This document shows positions 47,950 through 57,669 of a stretch of DNA of 64,000 nt, one piece after another (the stretch's first letter is position 1; each line of letters opens with the position of its first letter). The translations under genes were made by a program, and so were the position numbers. Source of the DNA: Methylobacterium sp. Leaf108. GTDB lineage: Bacteria; Pseudomonadota; Alphaproteobacteria; Rhizobiales; Beijerinckiaceae. The notes below the pieces were generated by a model. That model did not search any database, was not told the DNA's origin, and saw nothing but the letters and a program-made list of their open reading frames with translations. The DNA lies in contig NZ_LMND01000031.1 in NCBI RefSeq assembly GCF_001423265.1, forward strand, positions 125,797-189,796, written 5' to 3'.

Positions 47950-48456
47950 TCACGCCTGGCCGACCGCAATGTTCGACTCGAGGAGCGCCAAGGCATCCTC
48001 CACCGCCCGTCGCCGGACCGCGTCGCGGCCGAGGTCGCCGTAACGCCGCTCGAGACGGCGCGGCGGCGCCCCCGCGGCGGCGAGCCCGAAGTGCACGAGC
48101 CCCACGGGCTTGTGCGCACTGCCCCCGCCCGGCCCGGCGATGCCGGTGATCGCCACGGCGACGTCGGCCTCGGACCGGTCGAGGGCGCCCTGCGCCATCG
48201 CTCCGGCCACCGCCTCGCTCACCGCGCCCTCGGCCGCGATCAGGTCGGCGGGCACCCCGAGCATCTGCGTCTTGGCGGCATTGGAATAGGTGACGAAGCC
48301 GCGCTCCACCACGGCGGAGGAGCCCGCGATCGCCGTCAGCAGGCCGGCGACGAGGCCGCCGGTGCAGGATTCGGCACAGGCGATGCGCCGGCCCGCCGCG
48401 GCATAGGCCACCACCAGCGCCCCGGCCCGGGCCCGCAGGACGGGATCGTCGATCAC
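47950..48456 (-). CDS. pncC: CinA-family nicotinamide-nucleotide amidohydrolase (PncC-like)
   Basis: 168 residues from the GTG at 48456, which overlaps the ispDF stop (GTGA). The CinA C-terminal domain has [21 protein letters not shown] (about 26-46), FVTYSNAAK and [11 protein letters not shown] (about 108-118), the catalytic Ser/Lys/Tyr environment. It deamidates NMN to NaMN for NAD salvage. In this phylum the gene follows ispDF regularly. It lacks the N-terminal molybdopterin-binding domain of full-length CinA, as is normal for PncC. Confidence 0.92.
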   Translation of the reverse strand: MIDDPVLRARAGALVVAYAAAGRRIACAESCTGGLVAGLLTAIAGSSAVVERGFVTYSNAAKTQMLGVPADLIAAEGAVSEAVAGAMAQGALDRSEADVAVAITGIAGPGGGSAHKPVGLVHFGLAAAGAPPRRLERRYGDLGRDAVRRRAVEDALALLESNIAVGQA

Positions 48457-49706
48457 GCGCCGAACCCGGCGGGGTCGATTTCGGGCAGCCGGATCGTGGC
48501 GGCGGCCTGGGCGGCCAGTCCCTCGGCGCGGCCCACGAAGCCGAGCTTCTCGGTGGTGGTGGCCTTGATCGAGACCGCGCTCAAGGGGACGTCGCAGATC
48601 TCGGCGATGCGCGCCCGGATCGCCTCGCGATGGGCGCCGATGCGCGGGGCCTCGGCCAGCACCGTGATGTCGAGGTGGTCGATCCGGCCGCCGCGCGCGC
48701 GCACCAGGGCGCAGGCATGGGCGAGGAAGCGGTCGGAGGAGGCGCCGCGCCATTGCTCGTCGCTGGGCGGGAAATGCGTGCCGATGTCGCCGTCGGCGAT
48801 GGCTCCGAGCAGGGCGTCGGTGAGGGCGTGCAGGGCGACGTCGCCGTCGGAATGGGCGAGCACACCGCGGTCGGCCGGGATCCTGATGCCGCCGAGCCAG
48901 ACGTGGTCGCCCTCGGTGAAGGCGTGGACGTCGAAGCCGGTGCCCAGGCGCGTGACGGTGGCGGTCATGGTCGAACCCTCTGACTCGGAGAAGCGGCGGT
49001 CGGCCTCGATCAGGTCGGCGGCCTGGGTGATCTTGCGGTTGGCCGTGTCGCCCTCGAACACCACGACCGGTAGCCCGGCCCATTCGGCGAGCGCCCCGTC
49101 GTCGGTGAAGCCGTCGAGGCCGGCGGCGGCGGCGCGGGCGTGGGCGTCGGCCAGGAGGCGGAAGGCGAAGGCCTGGGGCGTCTGGACGGCGCGCAGGGCC
49201 TCGCGTGCCGGGGTCTCGGCGACGCGGGCGATCCCGCCTTCGGCCGCCTCGACCCGCTTGACGGTGTCGGTGACGGGGATGCCGGGGACCGCGGCGCCGT
49301 GGTCGCGGCCGGCCGCGAGCGCCCGGTCGAGGAGGGCGGTGTCGACGAAGGGCCGGGCGGCGTCGTGGACCAGCACCAGGTCGGGGGCGCCGGCCCGCTC
49401 CAGGGCGTCGAGCCCGGCCCGCACCGAGAGCTGGCGCGTGGCGCCCCCCGCCACCGGCGCCGCGAGTTTGTCACGGACTTCGGCGGGTAGGTCCGCCAGG
49501 CAGTCCTCGTAGAAGGCCGCGGCGTCGGGGGAGATCACCGGCTGGATGCGCGCGATGCCGTCGTGGGCCGCCAAGGCCGCCAGGGTACGGGTGAGGACGG
49601 CGCGCCCTCCCACCCGACGGTACTGCTTGGGAGTGTCGCCGCCGATGCGGATGCCGCGCCCGGCCGCGACCACCACGGCCGCCGCCTGAAATGCCGAGCC
49701 CGCCAT
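48453..49706 (-). CDS. ispDF: Bifunctional IspD-IspF isoprenoid enzyme
   Basis: 417 residues from the ATG at 49706 (GAGAGGGA just upstream; earlier ATGs give an unlikely leader). The IspD half (about 1-230) begins [22 protein letters not shown]; the IspF half starts near 245 with the metal site GTGFDVHAF and ends [15 protein letters not shown]. The two enzymes make CDP-ME and ME-cPP, steps 3 and 5 of the MEP isoprenoid pathway; fusion is an alphaproteobacterial trait. Coupled to pncC and divergent from dus. Confidence 0.95.
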   Translation of the reverse strand: MAGSAFQAAAVVVAAGRGIRIGGDTPKQYRRVGGRAVLTRTLAALAAHDGIARIQPVISPDAAAFYEDCLADLPAEVRDKLAAPVAGGATRQLSVRAGLDALERAGAPDLVLVHDAARPFVDTALLDRALAAGRDHGAAVPGIPVTDTVKRVEAAEGGIARVAETPAREALRAVQTPQAFAFRLLADAHARAAAAGLDGFTDDGALAEWAGLPVVVFEGDTANRKITQAADLIEADRRFSESEGSTMTATVTRLGTGFDVHAFTEGDHVWLGGIRIPADRGVLAHSDGDVALHALTDALLGAIADGDIGTHFPPSDEQWRGASSDRFLAHACALVRARGGRIDHLDITVLAEAPRIGAHREAIRARIAEICDVPLSAVSIKATTTEKLGFVGRAEGLAAQAAATIRLPEIDPAGFGA

Positions 49707-49904
49707 CTCGAAGTTCCCTCTCGAAGTCCCCTCGCCGATTCTCGCTGCGTCGGAATCGCGCATGACGTCATGCGGCCCGCGCACAACGCCCCACGGATGA
49801 GGACCGCGTCACCGAAGGGCCTGTCGTGTAAGCGGGGGAAGGTGTGAAATCAAATCTGCGTCAGTCCTTGCGTCCGGCTCCGATATGGCTATTTGTTGTG
49901 CAGA

Positions 49905-50966
49905 ATGAGAGCTGATGATTATTTGAGCGTTCTGCGCTCGGGCGGAAGCTCCGGAACGGCGGATGCCACGGCATCCGCGCCGCCCGTCCTGCTGGCTCCC
50001 CTCTCGGGCGTCACGGACCTGCACTTCCGCCGGGCCGTGCGCCGCCTCGGGGCGAGCGCGGTCGTGTCGGAGATGGTGGCGGCGGCCGAGTTCGCGAAGG
50101 GCAGCGAGGAAGCGCGCCTGCGCGCCGAGGGCGGCGGCATCGACCCGCACGTGGTCCAGCTCGCCGGCTGCGCGCCCGGTCCGATGGCCGAGGCGGCGCG
50201 GTTGGCGGAAGCGGCCGGCGCCCACGTCATCGACATCAACATGGGCTGCCCCGCCAAGACCGTGACCGGGGGCGAGGCGGGCTCGGCGCTGATGCGCGAC
50301 CTCGACGGGGCCGCGCGCATCCTCGCCGCCGTGCGCGGTGCCGTTGCGATCCCCGTCACCGTCAAGATGCGGCTGGGCTGGGACCATGCCAGCCTCAACG
50401 CCCCCGAATTGGCGCGGCGGGCGGAGGATATCGGCCTCGACGCCGTCACGGTGCACGGCCGCACCCGCCAGCAGTTCTACAAGGGCCGGGCCGACTGGCG
50501 CGCCATCCGGGCGGTGGTGGAGGCGGTGCGCATCCCCGTCGTCGCCAACGGCGACGTCACCGATGCGGGGACCGCGCGGACCTGCCTGGCGGAATCGGGA
50601 GCGGCCGGGGTGATGATCGGGCGGGCGGCGCTGGGCCGGCCCTGGCTCGTCGGTGCCGTCGCAGCCGAACTCGCCGGGCGGCCCGCCCCGGTGCTCGACG
50701 CCGCGGCGCGGGCGCAGGTCGCCCTCGATCATTACGACGGGCTGCTGGCGCTCTACGGCCTGCGGATGGGGGTGCGCCATGCCCGCAAGCACCTGGCCGC
50801 CTACGCCGAGGCGGCCGGCGGCCTCGACGGGCCGGAGCGCATCGCGCTCCTCACCGGCACCGATCCGGCGCGGGTCCGCGACCTGCTCCTGGCCGCCTTC
50901 GGAATCGGCCCGGCCCGGGAGGGACGCGGCTCCGGCGATCGTCCCGCGATCGGGAAGGCGGCGTGA
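49905..50966 (+). CDS. dusB: tRNA-dihydrouridine synthase (DusB type)
   Basis: 353 residues from the ATG at 49905 (TTG codons upstream are possible). FMN-barrel motifs: [15 protein letters not shown] near the start, the catalytic cysteine in [18 protein letters not shown] (about 110-127), [24 protein letters not shown] and IPVVANGDV. It reduces uridine in tRNA D-loops. This gene leads the dus-ntrBC operon in alphaproteobacteria, and the ATG/GTG of ntrB overlaps its stop. Confidence 0.94.
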   Translation: MRADDYLSVLRSGGSSGTADATASAPPVLLAPLSGVTDLHFRRAVRRLGASAVVSEMVAAAEFAKGSEEARLRAEGGGIDPHVVQLAGCAPGPMAEAARLAEAAGAHVIDINMGCPAKTVTGGEAGSALMRDLDGAARILAAVRGAVAIPVTVKMRLGWDHASLNAPELARRAEDIGLDAVTVHGRTRQQFYKGRADWRAIRAVVEAVRIPVVANGDVTDAGTARTCLAESGAAGVMIGRAALGRPWLVGAVAAELAGRPAPVLDAAARAQVALDHYDGLLALYGLRMGVRHARKHLAAYAEAAGGLDGPERIALLTGTDPARVRDLLLAAFGIGPAREGRGSGDRPAIGKAA

Positions 50967-52207
50967 CGACCATGGCCACAACGAAGGGTCCGGGACAGCC
51001 CGGCGACGAAGCCGGGGCGACGGCCAAGGCAGAGGGCGCGGCAAGGCCGCCGCGCAAGGGCGGCTACGCGCTGCCCGCCGGCCTGCCCGCCGCGGTGATC
51101 CCCACCAGCGAGGCGGTGATCAACGCCCTGCCGCTGCCGGTGATCACCATCGGCGCCGAAGACCGCATCCTCCACGTCAACCACGCCGCCGAATCGTTCT
51201 TCGACCATTCCGCCCGGCTGATGCAGCGCCAGCGCCTGGCCGACATCATCCCCTTCGCCTCGCCGATCATCGCCCTGGTCACCGACGTGCGCCGGCGGCG
51301 GGCCAGCGTGAGCGAGTACGGCGTCGAGCTGGTGCAGCCGCGCTCGGGGCAGGAGCGCAGCGTCGACGTGTTCGCGACGCCGCTCGGCGACGACGGCGAG
51401 GCGGTGGTGCTGATGCTCCAGGAGCGCACCATCGCCGACAAGATGAACCGCCAGCTCACCCATCGCGGGGCCGCCCGCTCGATGATCGCGCTGGGCGCCA
51501 TGCTGGCCCACGAGATCAAGAACCCGCTCGCCGGCATCCGCGGCGCCGCCCAGCTCCTCGAGCAGTCGGGCAGCGAGGACGACCGGCTGCTGACCCGCCT
51601 GATCTGCGACGAATCCGACCGGATCGTGCGCATCGTCGAGCGCATGGAGCTGTTCGGCGACGAGCGCCCGGTGGAGCGCGGCCCGGTCAACGTCCACGGT
51701 GTCCTCGACCAGGTGAAGCGCTCGGCGCAGAGCGGGTTCGCCCGCCACATCCGCTTCGTGGAGACCTACGACCCCTCGCTGCCGCCGGTGCTCGGCAACC
51801 GCGACCAGCTGATCCAGATCATCCTCAACCTCGTGAAGAACGCCGCCGAGGCGATCGGGGCCGATACGGTGGACGGCGAGATCACCCTCTCCACCGCCTT
51901 CCGCACCGGCCTGCGCCTGCAGGTGCCGGGCTCGCGCGAGCGCGTCAGCCTGCCCATCGAGGTCGCGGTGCGCGACAACGGGCCGGGGGTCAGCCCCGAC
52001 CTCCTGTCCGACATGTTCGATCCCTTCGTCACCACGAAGGCGCAGGGGAACGGCCTCGGACTTGCACTGGTCGCCAAGATCGTCGGCGACCACGGCGGCA
52101 TCGTCGAGTGCGATCCCGTGCCCCGTCGGACCACCTTTCGCCTTCTCCTGCCCATGTCGAGCGCCCGGGACGGGCGTGAATCGAGCGTGGAATCCTGGAA
52201 CCCGTAG
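50963..52207 (+). CDS. ntrB: Nitrogen regulation sensor kinase NtrB
   Basis: 414 residues; start GTG at 50963, overlapping the dusB stop. A PAS domain (about 45-160), then the dimerisation/phosphoacceptor helix with H183 in [17 protein letters not shown], and the kinase domain with N-box N289/N293, DNGPG (338-342) and GNGLGLAL (362-369). No membrane segment. NtrB is the cytoplasmic kinase/phosphatase of NtrC, controlled by the PII protein in response to nitrogen. Next gene is ntrC, 9 bp later. Confidence 0.95.
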   Translation: MTTMATTKGPGQPGDEAGATAKAEGAARPPRKGGYALPAGLPAAVIPTSEAVINALPLPVITIGAEDRILHVNHAAESFFDHSARLMQRQRLADIIPFASPIIALVTDVRRRRASVSEYGVELVQPRSGQERSVDVFATPLGDDGEAVVLMLQERTIADKMNRQLTHRGAARSMIALGAMLAHEIKNPLAGIRGAAQLLEQSGSEDDRLLTRLICDESDRIVRIVERMELFGDERPVERGPVNVHGVLDQVKRSAQSGFARHIRFVETYDPSLPPVLGNRDQLIQIILNLVKNAAEAIGADTVDGEITLSTAFRTGLRLQVPGSRERVSLPIEVAVRDNGPGVSPDLLSDMFDPFVTTKAQGNGLGLALVAKIVGDHGGIVECDPVPRRTTFRLLLPMSSARDGRESSVESWNP

Positions 52208-52216
52208 AGTCGCGTC

Positions 52217-53680
<1,464 letters not shown>

Positions 53681-53769
53681 CGTCCCGACGGTCCCCTGCG
53701 CGGTACCCTCTCTCATCGACCCAGGGTTCGTTCAACGGGATGACGGTGGACGCTCGTCTTGACTCGCGA

Positions 53770-53789
53770 TTTTACGCTGTAGCATAAAA
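53770..53789 (+). promoter_or_regulatory. Inverted repeat at the brnT start, candidate BrnA operator
   Basis: The arms TTTTACGCT (53770-53778) and AGCATAAAA (53781-53789) pair at 8 of 9 positions around GT and end at the first base of the brnT ATG. BrnTA operons are repressed by BrnA or the BrnTA complex at such dyads near the promoter. A TTGACT at 53759 could be a -35 element, but no -10 at proper spacing leaves room for the ATG. Confidence 0.45.
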
Positions 53790-54061
53790 TGCGGATCACG
53801 TTCGATCCCGCAAAGGACGCGCGGAACGTTGCCGAGCGCGGCCTGTCTTTCGAGCGGGTCGCGGACATCGAGTGGGACACGGCCCTGTCGCAGGAGGACA
53901 CGCGCCGGGACTACGGCGAAAAACGTGTGCGGGTCTTGGGCTTCATCGATCGCCGATTGTACGCCGTCGTGATCACCATGCGTGGTGACGCCCTCCATGT
54001 GATCAGCTTTCGCAAGGCCAATGCGCGGGAGGTCAGGCGCTATGAGCACGATAGGCGATGA
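53789..54061 (+). CDS. brnT: BrnT-family ribonuclease toxin
   Basis: 90 residues. FDPAKDARNVAERGLSFERVADIEWD is the diagnostic BrnT opening, and VISFRKANAREVRRYE near the end is the family's catalytic/basic C-terminal region. BrnT toxins are RelE-fold RNases held inactive by BrnA. It is the first gene of the pair, as usual for BrnTA, and overlaps brnA by 20 bp. A start at 53789 sits exactly on the palindrome. It lies in the insert between ntrC and ntrY. Confidence 0.92.
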   Translation: MRITFDPAKDARNVAERGLSFERVADIEWDTALSQEDTRRDYGEKRVRVLGFIDRRLYAVVITMRGDALHVISFRKANAREVRRYEHDRR

Positions 54062-54338
54062 TGCCGTCTCGCGGCCGGACGACGAGAACCCGGAATGGAC
54101 GCGGCACGACGTGAGCACGGCTCGTCCGGCGCTCACCGTCATCGAAGGCGTCTTCGGTGCAGAGGCGGCGGAAGCGTTGCGCCGGGGACCCGGCCGCCCT
54201 CGCAAACCGGATCGCAAGGTCAACCAGACCCTTCGCCTCGATGCCGAGGTGCTGGAAGCCTATCGTCGCGAAGGCGACGGCTGGCAGACGCGGATGAACG
54301 CGGTTCTGCGCGAGCACATGCCGAGGGGCGGGAAGTAG
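54042..54338 (+). CDS. brnA: BrnA-family antitoxin
   Basis: 98 residues from the ATG at 54042, overlapping brnT by 20 bp. The C-terminal part GRPRKPDRKVNQTLRLDAEVLEAYRREGDGWQTRMNAVLREHM is a ribbon-helix-helix DNA-binding region with the GDGWQTRMN motif of BrnA. The N-terminal ~45 residues are the toxin-binding part. BrnA neutralises BrnT and represses the operon. A 15-bp tandem repeat lies 14 bp past the stop. Confidence 0.9.
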   Translation: MSTIGDDAVSRPDDENPEWTRHDVSTARPALTVIEGVFGAEAAEALRRGPGRPRKPDRKVNQTLRLDAEVLEAYRREGDGWQTRMNAVLREHMPRGGK

Positions 54339-54351
54339 GCCGCGGCTCCCA

Positions 54352-54396
54352 AAGCACTGTCACGGCAAGCACTGTCACGGCAAGCACTGCCACGGA
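54352..54396. repeat. Three tandem 15-bp repeats after brnA
   Basis: Unit AAGCACTGTCACGGC occurs at 54352, 54367 and 54382, the third with one T to C change and a final A. It separates brnA from the convergent methyltransferase gene. Copy number could vary between strains; no function is suggested. Confidence 0.85.
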
Positions 54397-54401
54397 CTGG
54401 C

Positions 54402-55271
54402 TCACCGCCTCCCCGACACCAGCCAGCACGCGGCCCCGAGGGTCACGGCCCCCGCTTCGGCGCGGGCGGAAAAGTCGGCCGCCACCGCCGCATGGGCGCG
54501 GGCACGCAGATCGTCGTCGCGGTCGCGCAGCAGGCGCGAGACCGGCCCGAGTTCGAGCACGAAGCGCGCCGCGGCCTCGGCGGCGGCACCCGCGGCGGCC
54601 TCTCCCGACAGGCCGAGGACGAGGGGCCGGTCGATCGCCTCGATCCCGATGTCGAGGAAGCCCGCCGCGGCGAGGATGTCGCCGATGACGTCCGGGTCGG
54701 CGAAGCGGAACGGCCCCGGTCCGCCGGGCGGCGAGGGTTCTTGCTCCGGCACCAGGGGCTGGACGACGGCCAGCGGCACCGCGATCCAGGCGTTCTGCGC
54801 GAGCGGGCGCCAGCACAGGAACGTCAGGCGCCCGCCCGGCACCAGGGACCGGCGCAGGTTGGCGAAGGCCGCCACGGAATCCTCGAAGAACATCACCCCG
54901 AACCGCGAGATCACCCGCTCGAACACCGCGCCGCCGAAATCGTGGCGCTGGGCGTCGGCCTCGACGAAGGCGATCGGCGCGCCGCCCGGCGCGTCCAGGG
55001 CGGCGCGCTCGCGCGCCACGGCGAGGAGCGGCGCCGAGACGTCGGCGGCCACGACCCGGCCGCGGGCGCCGAGGTCGCGCGCGGCACGGATGGCGCAATC
55101 GCCCGCCCCGCAGCCGACGTCGAGGACGGCAGAGTCCGGCCGCAGGACCGCACCCGCGAACAGGGCCTGCGTCAGGGGGGCGAACACCGTGTCGATGGCG
55201 CGCTGGTTGCGGGCCCAGCGCCGGCCGGCGTCGCCGTTCCAGTATTCGGCCTGGGTGATGGTCTCGGCCAT
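54402..55271 (-). CDS. Class I SAM-dependent methyltransferase
   Basis: 289 residues. Motif I is VLDVGCGAGDCAIRA (about 45-59), then RVVAADVSAPLLAVARER as motif II. The fold is the methyltransferase_11/25 type. It opens MAETITQAEYWNGDAGRRWARNQ, a sequence common to small-molecule methyltransferases of this group. Substrate unknown. It is codirectional with the gamma-glutamyltransferase-like gene upstream (24-bp gap), so they may share a transcript. Confidence 0.88.
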   Translation of the reverse strand: MAETITQAEYWNGDAGRRWARNQRAIDTVFAPLTQALFAGAVLRPDSAVLDVGCGAGDCAIRAARDLGARGRVVAADVSAPLLAVARERAALDAPGGAPIAFVEADAQRHDFGGAVFERVISRFGVMFFEDSVAAFANLRRSLVPGGRLTFLCWRPLAQNAWIAVPLAVVQPLVPEQEPSPPGGPGPFRFADPDVIGDILAAAGFLDIGIEAIDRPLVLGLSGEAAAGAAAEAAARFVLELGPVSRLLRDRDDDLRARAHAAVAADFSARAEAGAVTLGAACWLVSGRR

Positions 55272-55295
55272 GGTCGCTCTCCTCAGAGCCGAATC

Positions 55296-56894
55296 TCATA
55301 AACCTTCGGCGCCGCCGTCGGAGCGCGGATCGTGGGTGGCCTCGATGCGGCCGTTGCCGGGGTGGCGCACCAGCATGCCGGCGTGGCCCAGCGAATCGAT
55401 GTAGGCGCCGCCGAGTTCCTCGATCTCGTGGCCCATGGCGCGCAGTGCCGCGATGCAGGCCGGGTCGAACCGGTCCTCGACCTTCACGCTGAGCGATTCC
55501 GCGCCCCAGGTCCGGCCGTAGAGCAGGCGGGGCGCATCGACCGCATCGGCGACGCCCATCCGATAATCGGCGTAGCGGGAGAAGATCTGGGCCTGGAACT
55601 GCGGCTGGCCGTCCCCGCCCATGCTGCCGTAGGACATCACCCGGCCGTCGTCGAAGGCGGCCAGTGCCGGGATCAGGGTGTGGAACGGGCGCCGGCCCGG
55701 CTCCAGCGGGTTCACGGCCTTGGGGTCGAGGGAGAACGAGGTGCCGCGGTTCTGCCAGTGGATGCCGGTCTTCGGCAGCACCACTCCCGAGCCGTACTCC
55801 CAATAGATCGACTGGATGTAGGAGACGGCCAGGCCGCTGCCGTCGATGGCGCCCATCCAGACGGTGTCGCCCTCGCCGGGGTTGCGCAGGGGCAGGCTCG
55901 CGGCCCGGCGCATGTCGATCTGCGCCGCTTGCGCGTCGAGGAAGCCGGGCTCGAGGAAGCGGGACGGATCGCCATCGAGGCGGTCGTAATCGGTGACGAA
56001 GCGGTCGCGCACGGCAAAGGCTCGCTTCGTGGCCTCGATCAGCCCGTGGTAATGCGCCGTGGTCTCGGGCCGGGCGATCTTGAGCCGGTCGAACAGGCCG
56101 AGGATGATGAGCGCCGCCAGCCCCTGGGTCGGGGGCGGGAAGTTGTAGAGCACCGCGTCGCGGCGCCTGAGCGACAGCGGCGCCCGCTCGCGCGCGGCAT
56201 AGGCCTTGAGGTCGGCCCGGGTCACCGGGGCGTCGAGGCGTTCGAGGTCGGCGGCGATCTCGCGGGCGATGTCGCCCCGGTAGAAGTCGTCGAGGCCGGC
56301 ATGGGCGAGCTGGTCGAGGGTGGCGGCGAGTGCGGGCAGGCGCCGGACCGCGCCGGCGGCGTAGGGCTTGCCGGCATCGAGGAAGGCGTCGGCGAACCCC
56401 GGCTGGTCGTGGAGGGCGTCGAGTTCCTTGGGCACGTAGCGCGCCTCCGACGGCGACACCGGAACACCGTCGCGGGCATGGCGGATCGCGTCGGCGAGCA
56501 GGGTTGGCAGCGGCATCCGCCCGCCCAATGCCCGGGCGAGATCGAGGGCGAGGCACCAGCCGCCGACGGCACCGGCGACCGTGACCGCGGCGTCGGGGCC
56601 CCGGGCGGGAATCGCCTCGTATTCTTTCTCGCGGTAGCGGGCGATGGTGGCCAGACTCCCGGCGGGACCGCAGGCCTCGATCCCGCGCACGCGGCCGCCG
56701 GGCTCGCGCACCAGCCAGAACCCGTCGCCGCCGATGCCGTTCATGTGCGGATAGACCACCGCGATGGTCGCCGCCATCGCCGCCATCGCCTCGATGGCGT
56801 TGCCGCCCTGCGCCAGCACGCTCTGGCCCGCCTTGGCGGCCAGGTGATGGGGTGCGGCCACGGCGGCCGAGGCGAAGACGGGCGTTTCTGGCAT
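55296..56894 (-). CDS. Gamma-glutamyltransferase-family protein
   Basis: 532 residues from the ATG at 56894. GGT signatures: AGQSVLAQGGNAIEAMAAMA and PHMNGIGGDGFWLV at the start, the nucleophile threonine T344 in GEGDTVWMGAIDGSGLAVS, which should begin the small subunit after self-cleavage, and YGSMGGDGQPQFQ near the end. GGTs hydrolyse or transfer the gamma-glutamyl group of glutathione and related amides. No signal peptide is evident, unlike periplasmic GGT, so a cytoplasmic, possibly acylase-type member is likely. It precedes the methyltransferase in the ntrC-ntrY insert. Confidence 0.87.
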   Translation of the reverse strand: MPETPVFASAAVAAPHHLAAKAGQSVLAQGGNAIEAMAAMAATIAVVYPHMNGIGGDGFWLVREPGGRVRGIEACGPAGSLATIARYREKEYEAIPARGPDAAVTVAGAVGGWCLALDLARALGGRMPLPTLLADAIRHARDGVPVSPSEARYVPKELDALHDQPGFADAFLDAGKPYAAGAVRRLPALAATLDQLAHAGLDDFYRGDIAREIAADLERLDAPVTRADLKAYAARERAPLSLRRRDAVLYNFPPPTQGLAALIILGLFDRLKIARPETTAHYHGLIEATKRAFAVRDRFVTDYDRLDGDPSRFLEPGFLDAQAAQIDMRRAASLPLRNPGEGDTVWMGAIDGSGLAVSYIQSIYWEYGSGVVLPKTGIHWQNRGTSFSLDPKAVNPLEPGRRPFHTLIPALAAFDDGRVMSYGSMGGDGQPQFQAQIFSRYADYRMGVADAVDAPRLLYGRTWGAESLSVKVEDRFDPACIAALRAMGHEIEELGGAYIDSLGHAGMLVRHPGNGRIEATHDPRSDGGAEGL

Positions 56895-56967
56895 GGGGGA
56901 GCTCGTGGTGTGAACGACGACGCGATCATAGTGCGTTTCAAAGCGTGGTCGAACATCGCAGGCGATG

Positions 56968-57291
56968 TCAGTTGCCGTGAAAGCCGCCCTGGTCTGAAAG
57001 GGCAACGGCATCGCGGGCGCCATGCAGAACGCGGATCACAGTGACCGCCTGGTCGTCGTGTCGATAGTAAATCACGTAGTCTCTCGCGAACCCCGCGCGC
57101 AGGCCCGGCGCCAAGGCATCTCGCGATGCTCCGGAAAGCGGAAAAAGGCAGAATGGCTCGCAGGCGCCTTTGATCCGCTCGATGAACGACGTCGCCCGTC
57201 CTTCGGACGCTTCGGTCGCGATATGCCACCAGATCCTGGCCAGATCGGCCTCGGCGGCACGGGTCAGACGGAGGACGAGCGGTCGCGTAAT
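56968..57291 (-). CDS. parE: RelE/ParE-family toxin
   Basis: About 107 residues. LVLRLTRAAEADLARIWWHIATEAS is the ParE opening, and FARDYVIYYRHDDQAVTVIRVLHGARD the conserved C-terminal region. Paired with the ParD-type gene that ends inside its start region (28-bp overlap). No ATG, GTG or TTG gives the expected N-terminus: the first codon at the right place is ATT at 57289-57291, so a non-standard start, or a longer protein from an ATG at 57429 inside parD, must be considered. Toxin by family; gyrase as target is inferred. Confidence 0.8.
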   Translation of the reverse strand: MTRPLVLRLTRAAEADLARIWWHIATEASEGRATSFIERIKGACEPFCLFPLSGASRDALAPGLRAGFARDYVIYYRHDDQAVTVIRVLHGARDAVALSDQGGFHGN

Positions 57292-57551
57292 AACGTCCTC
57301 CCCCGTTCGACGATGTCGCCGATGTCGAAACTCCCGGTCCGGCCTGCCGCGACATCGGCCAAGCCTGCTTCGATGTCGGCCTTCAGCGCGTCCAGCTCCG
57401 CGATCTGCAGGGATCGCTTCATCTTCCAATCGCGCAACGCCGTCCTGACCACTTCGCTGGTGGAAGCATAATCTCCCGAGGCTACGGCGCCTCGGACGAC
57501 GGATGCCATCTCTGGCGGCAAGGTGATGGTCAAGCGTTCGAGGTCGGCCAT
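57264..57551 (-). CDS. parD: ParD-like antitoxin
   Basis: 95 residues from the ATG at 57551. LERLTITLPPEMASVVRGAVASGDYASTSEVVRTALRDW is the ribbon-helix-helix DNA-binding half, with the typical ParD segment. The C-terminal part wraps the toxin. It is the first gene of the pair. A 9-bp direct repeat upstream (57577) is a likely operator. It is divergent from ntrY. Confidence 0.9.
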   Translation of the reverse strand: MADLERLTITLPPEMASVVRGAVASGDYASTSEVVRTALRDWKMKRSLQIAELDALKADIEAGLADVAAGRTGSFDIGDIVERGRTLLRDRSSSV

Positions 57552-57576
57552 GGCGCTCGGCTTTCTATTGAGCAAA

Positions 57577-57595
57577 TCATACTTTGTCATACTTT
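57577..57595. promoter_or_regulatory. Direct repeat before parD, candidate operator
   Basis: TCATACTTT is repeated after one G (57577-57585 and 57587-57595): one helical turn apart, 25 bp upstream of the parD start. Ribbon-helix-helix antitoxins bind such short repeats to repress their own operon. The site also lies in the ntrY upstream region, so the TA pair and ntrY may share control. Confidence 0.45.
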
Positions 57596-57651
57596 TACGG
57601 CTTTCGCGAGCTGGGTCACAACCGTGTCGGACACCCGATTCGTATTAATTT

Positions 57652-57669
57652 CGCCACACTGTTGTGGCG
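57652..57669. promoter_or_regulatory. Palindrome at the ntrY start
   Basis: The arms CGCCACA and TGTGGCG (7 bp perfect) with a 4-base loop cover the GTG at 57664 and end just before the ATG at 57670. A stem here could hide the ribosome site or serve as an operator. It is the only symmetry seen near this start. Confidence 0.35.

Noticed and set aside
53759..53788. Sigma-70 promoter for brnT (TTGACT with CATAAA)
   Set aside because: The implied start of transcription would fall inside the coding region, so the pair is not a usable promoter for the assigned ATG.
54352..54396. Start of a CRISPR array
   Set aside because: Units are directly abutting 15-mers without spacers, and no cas gene is near.
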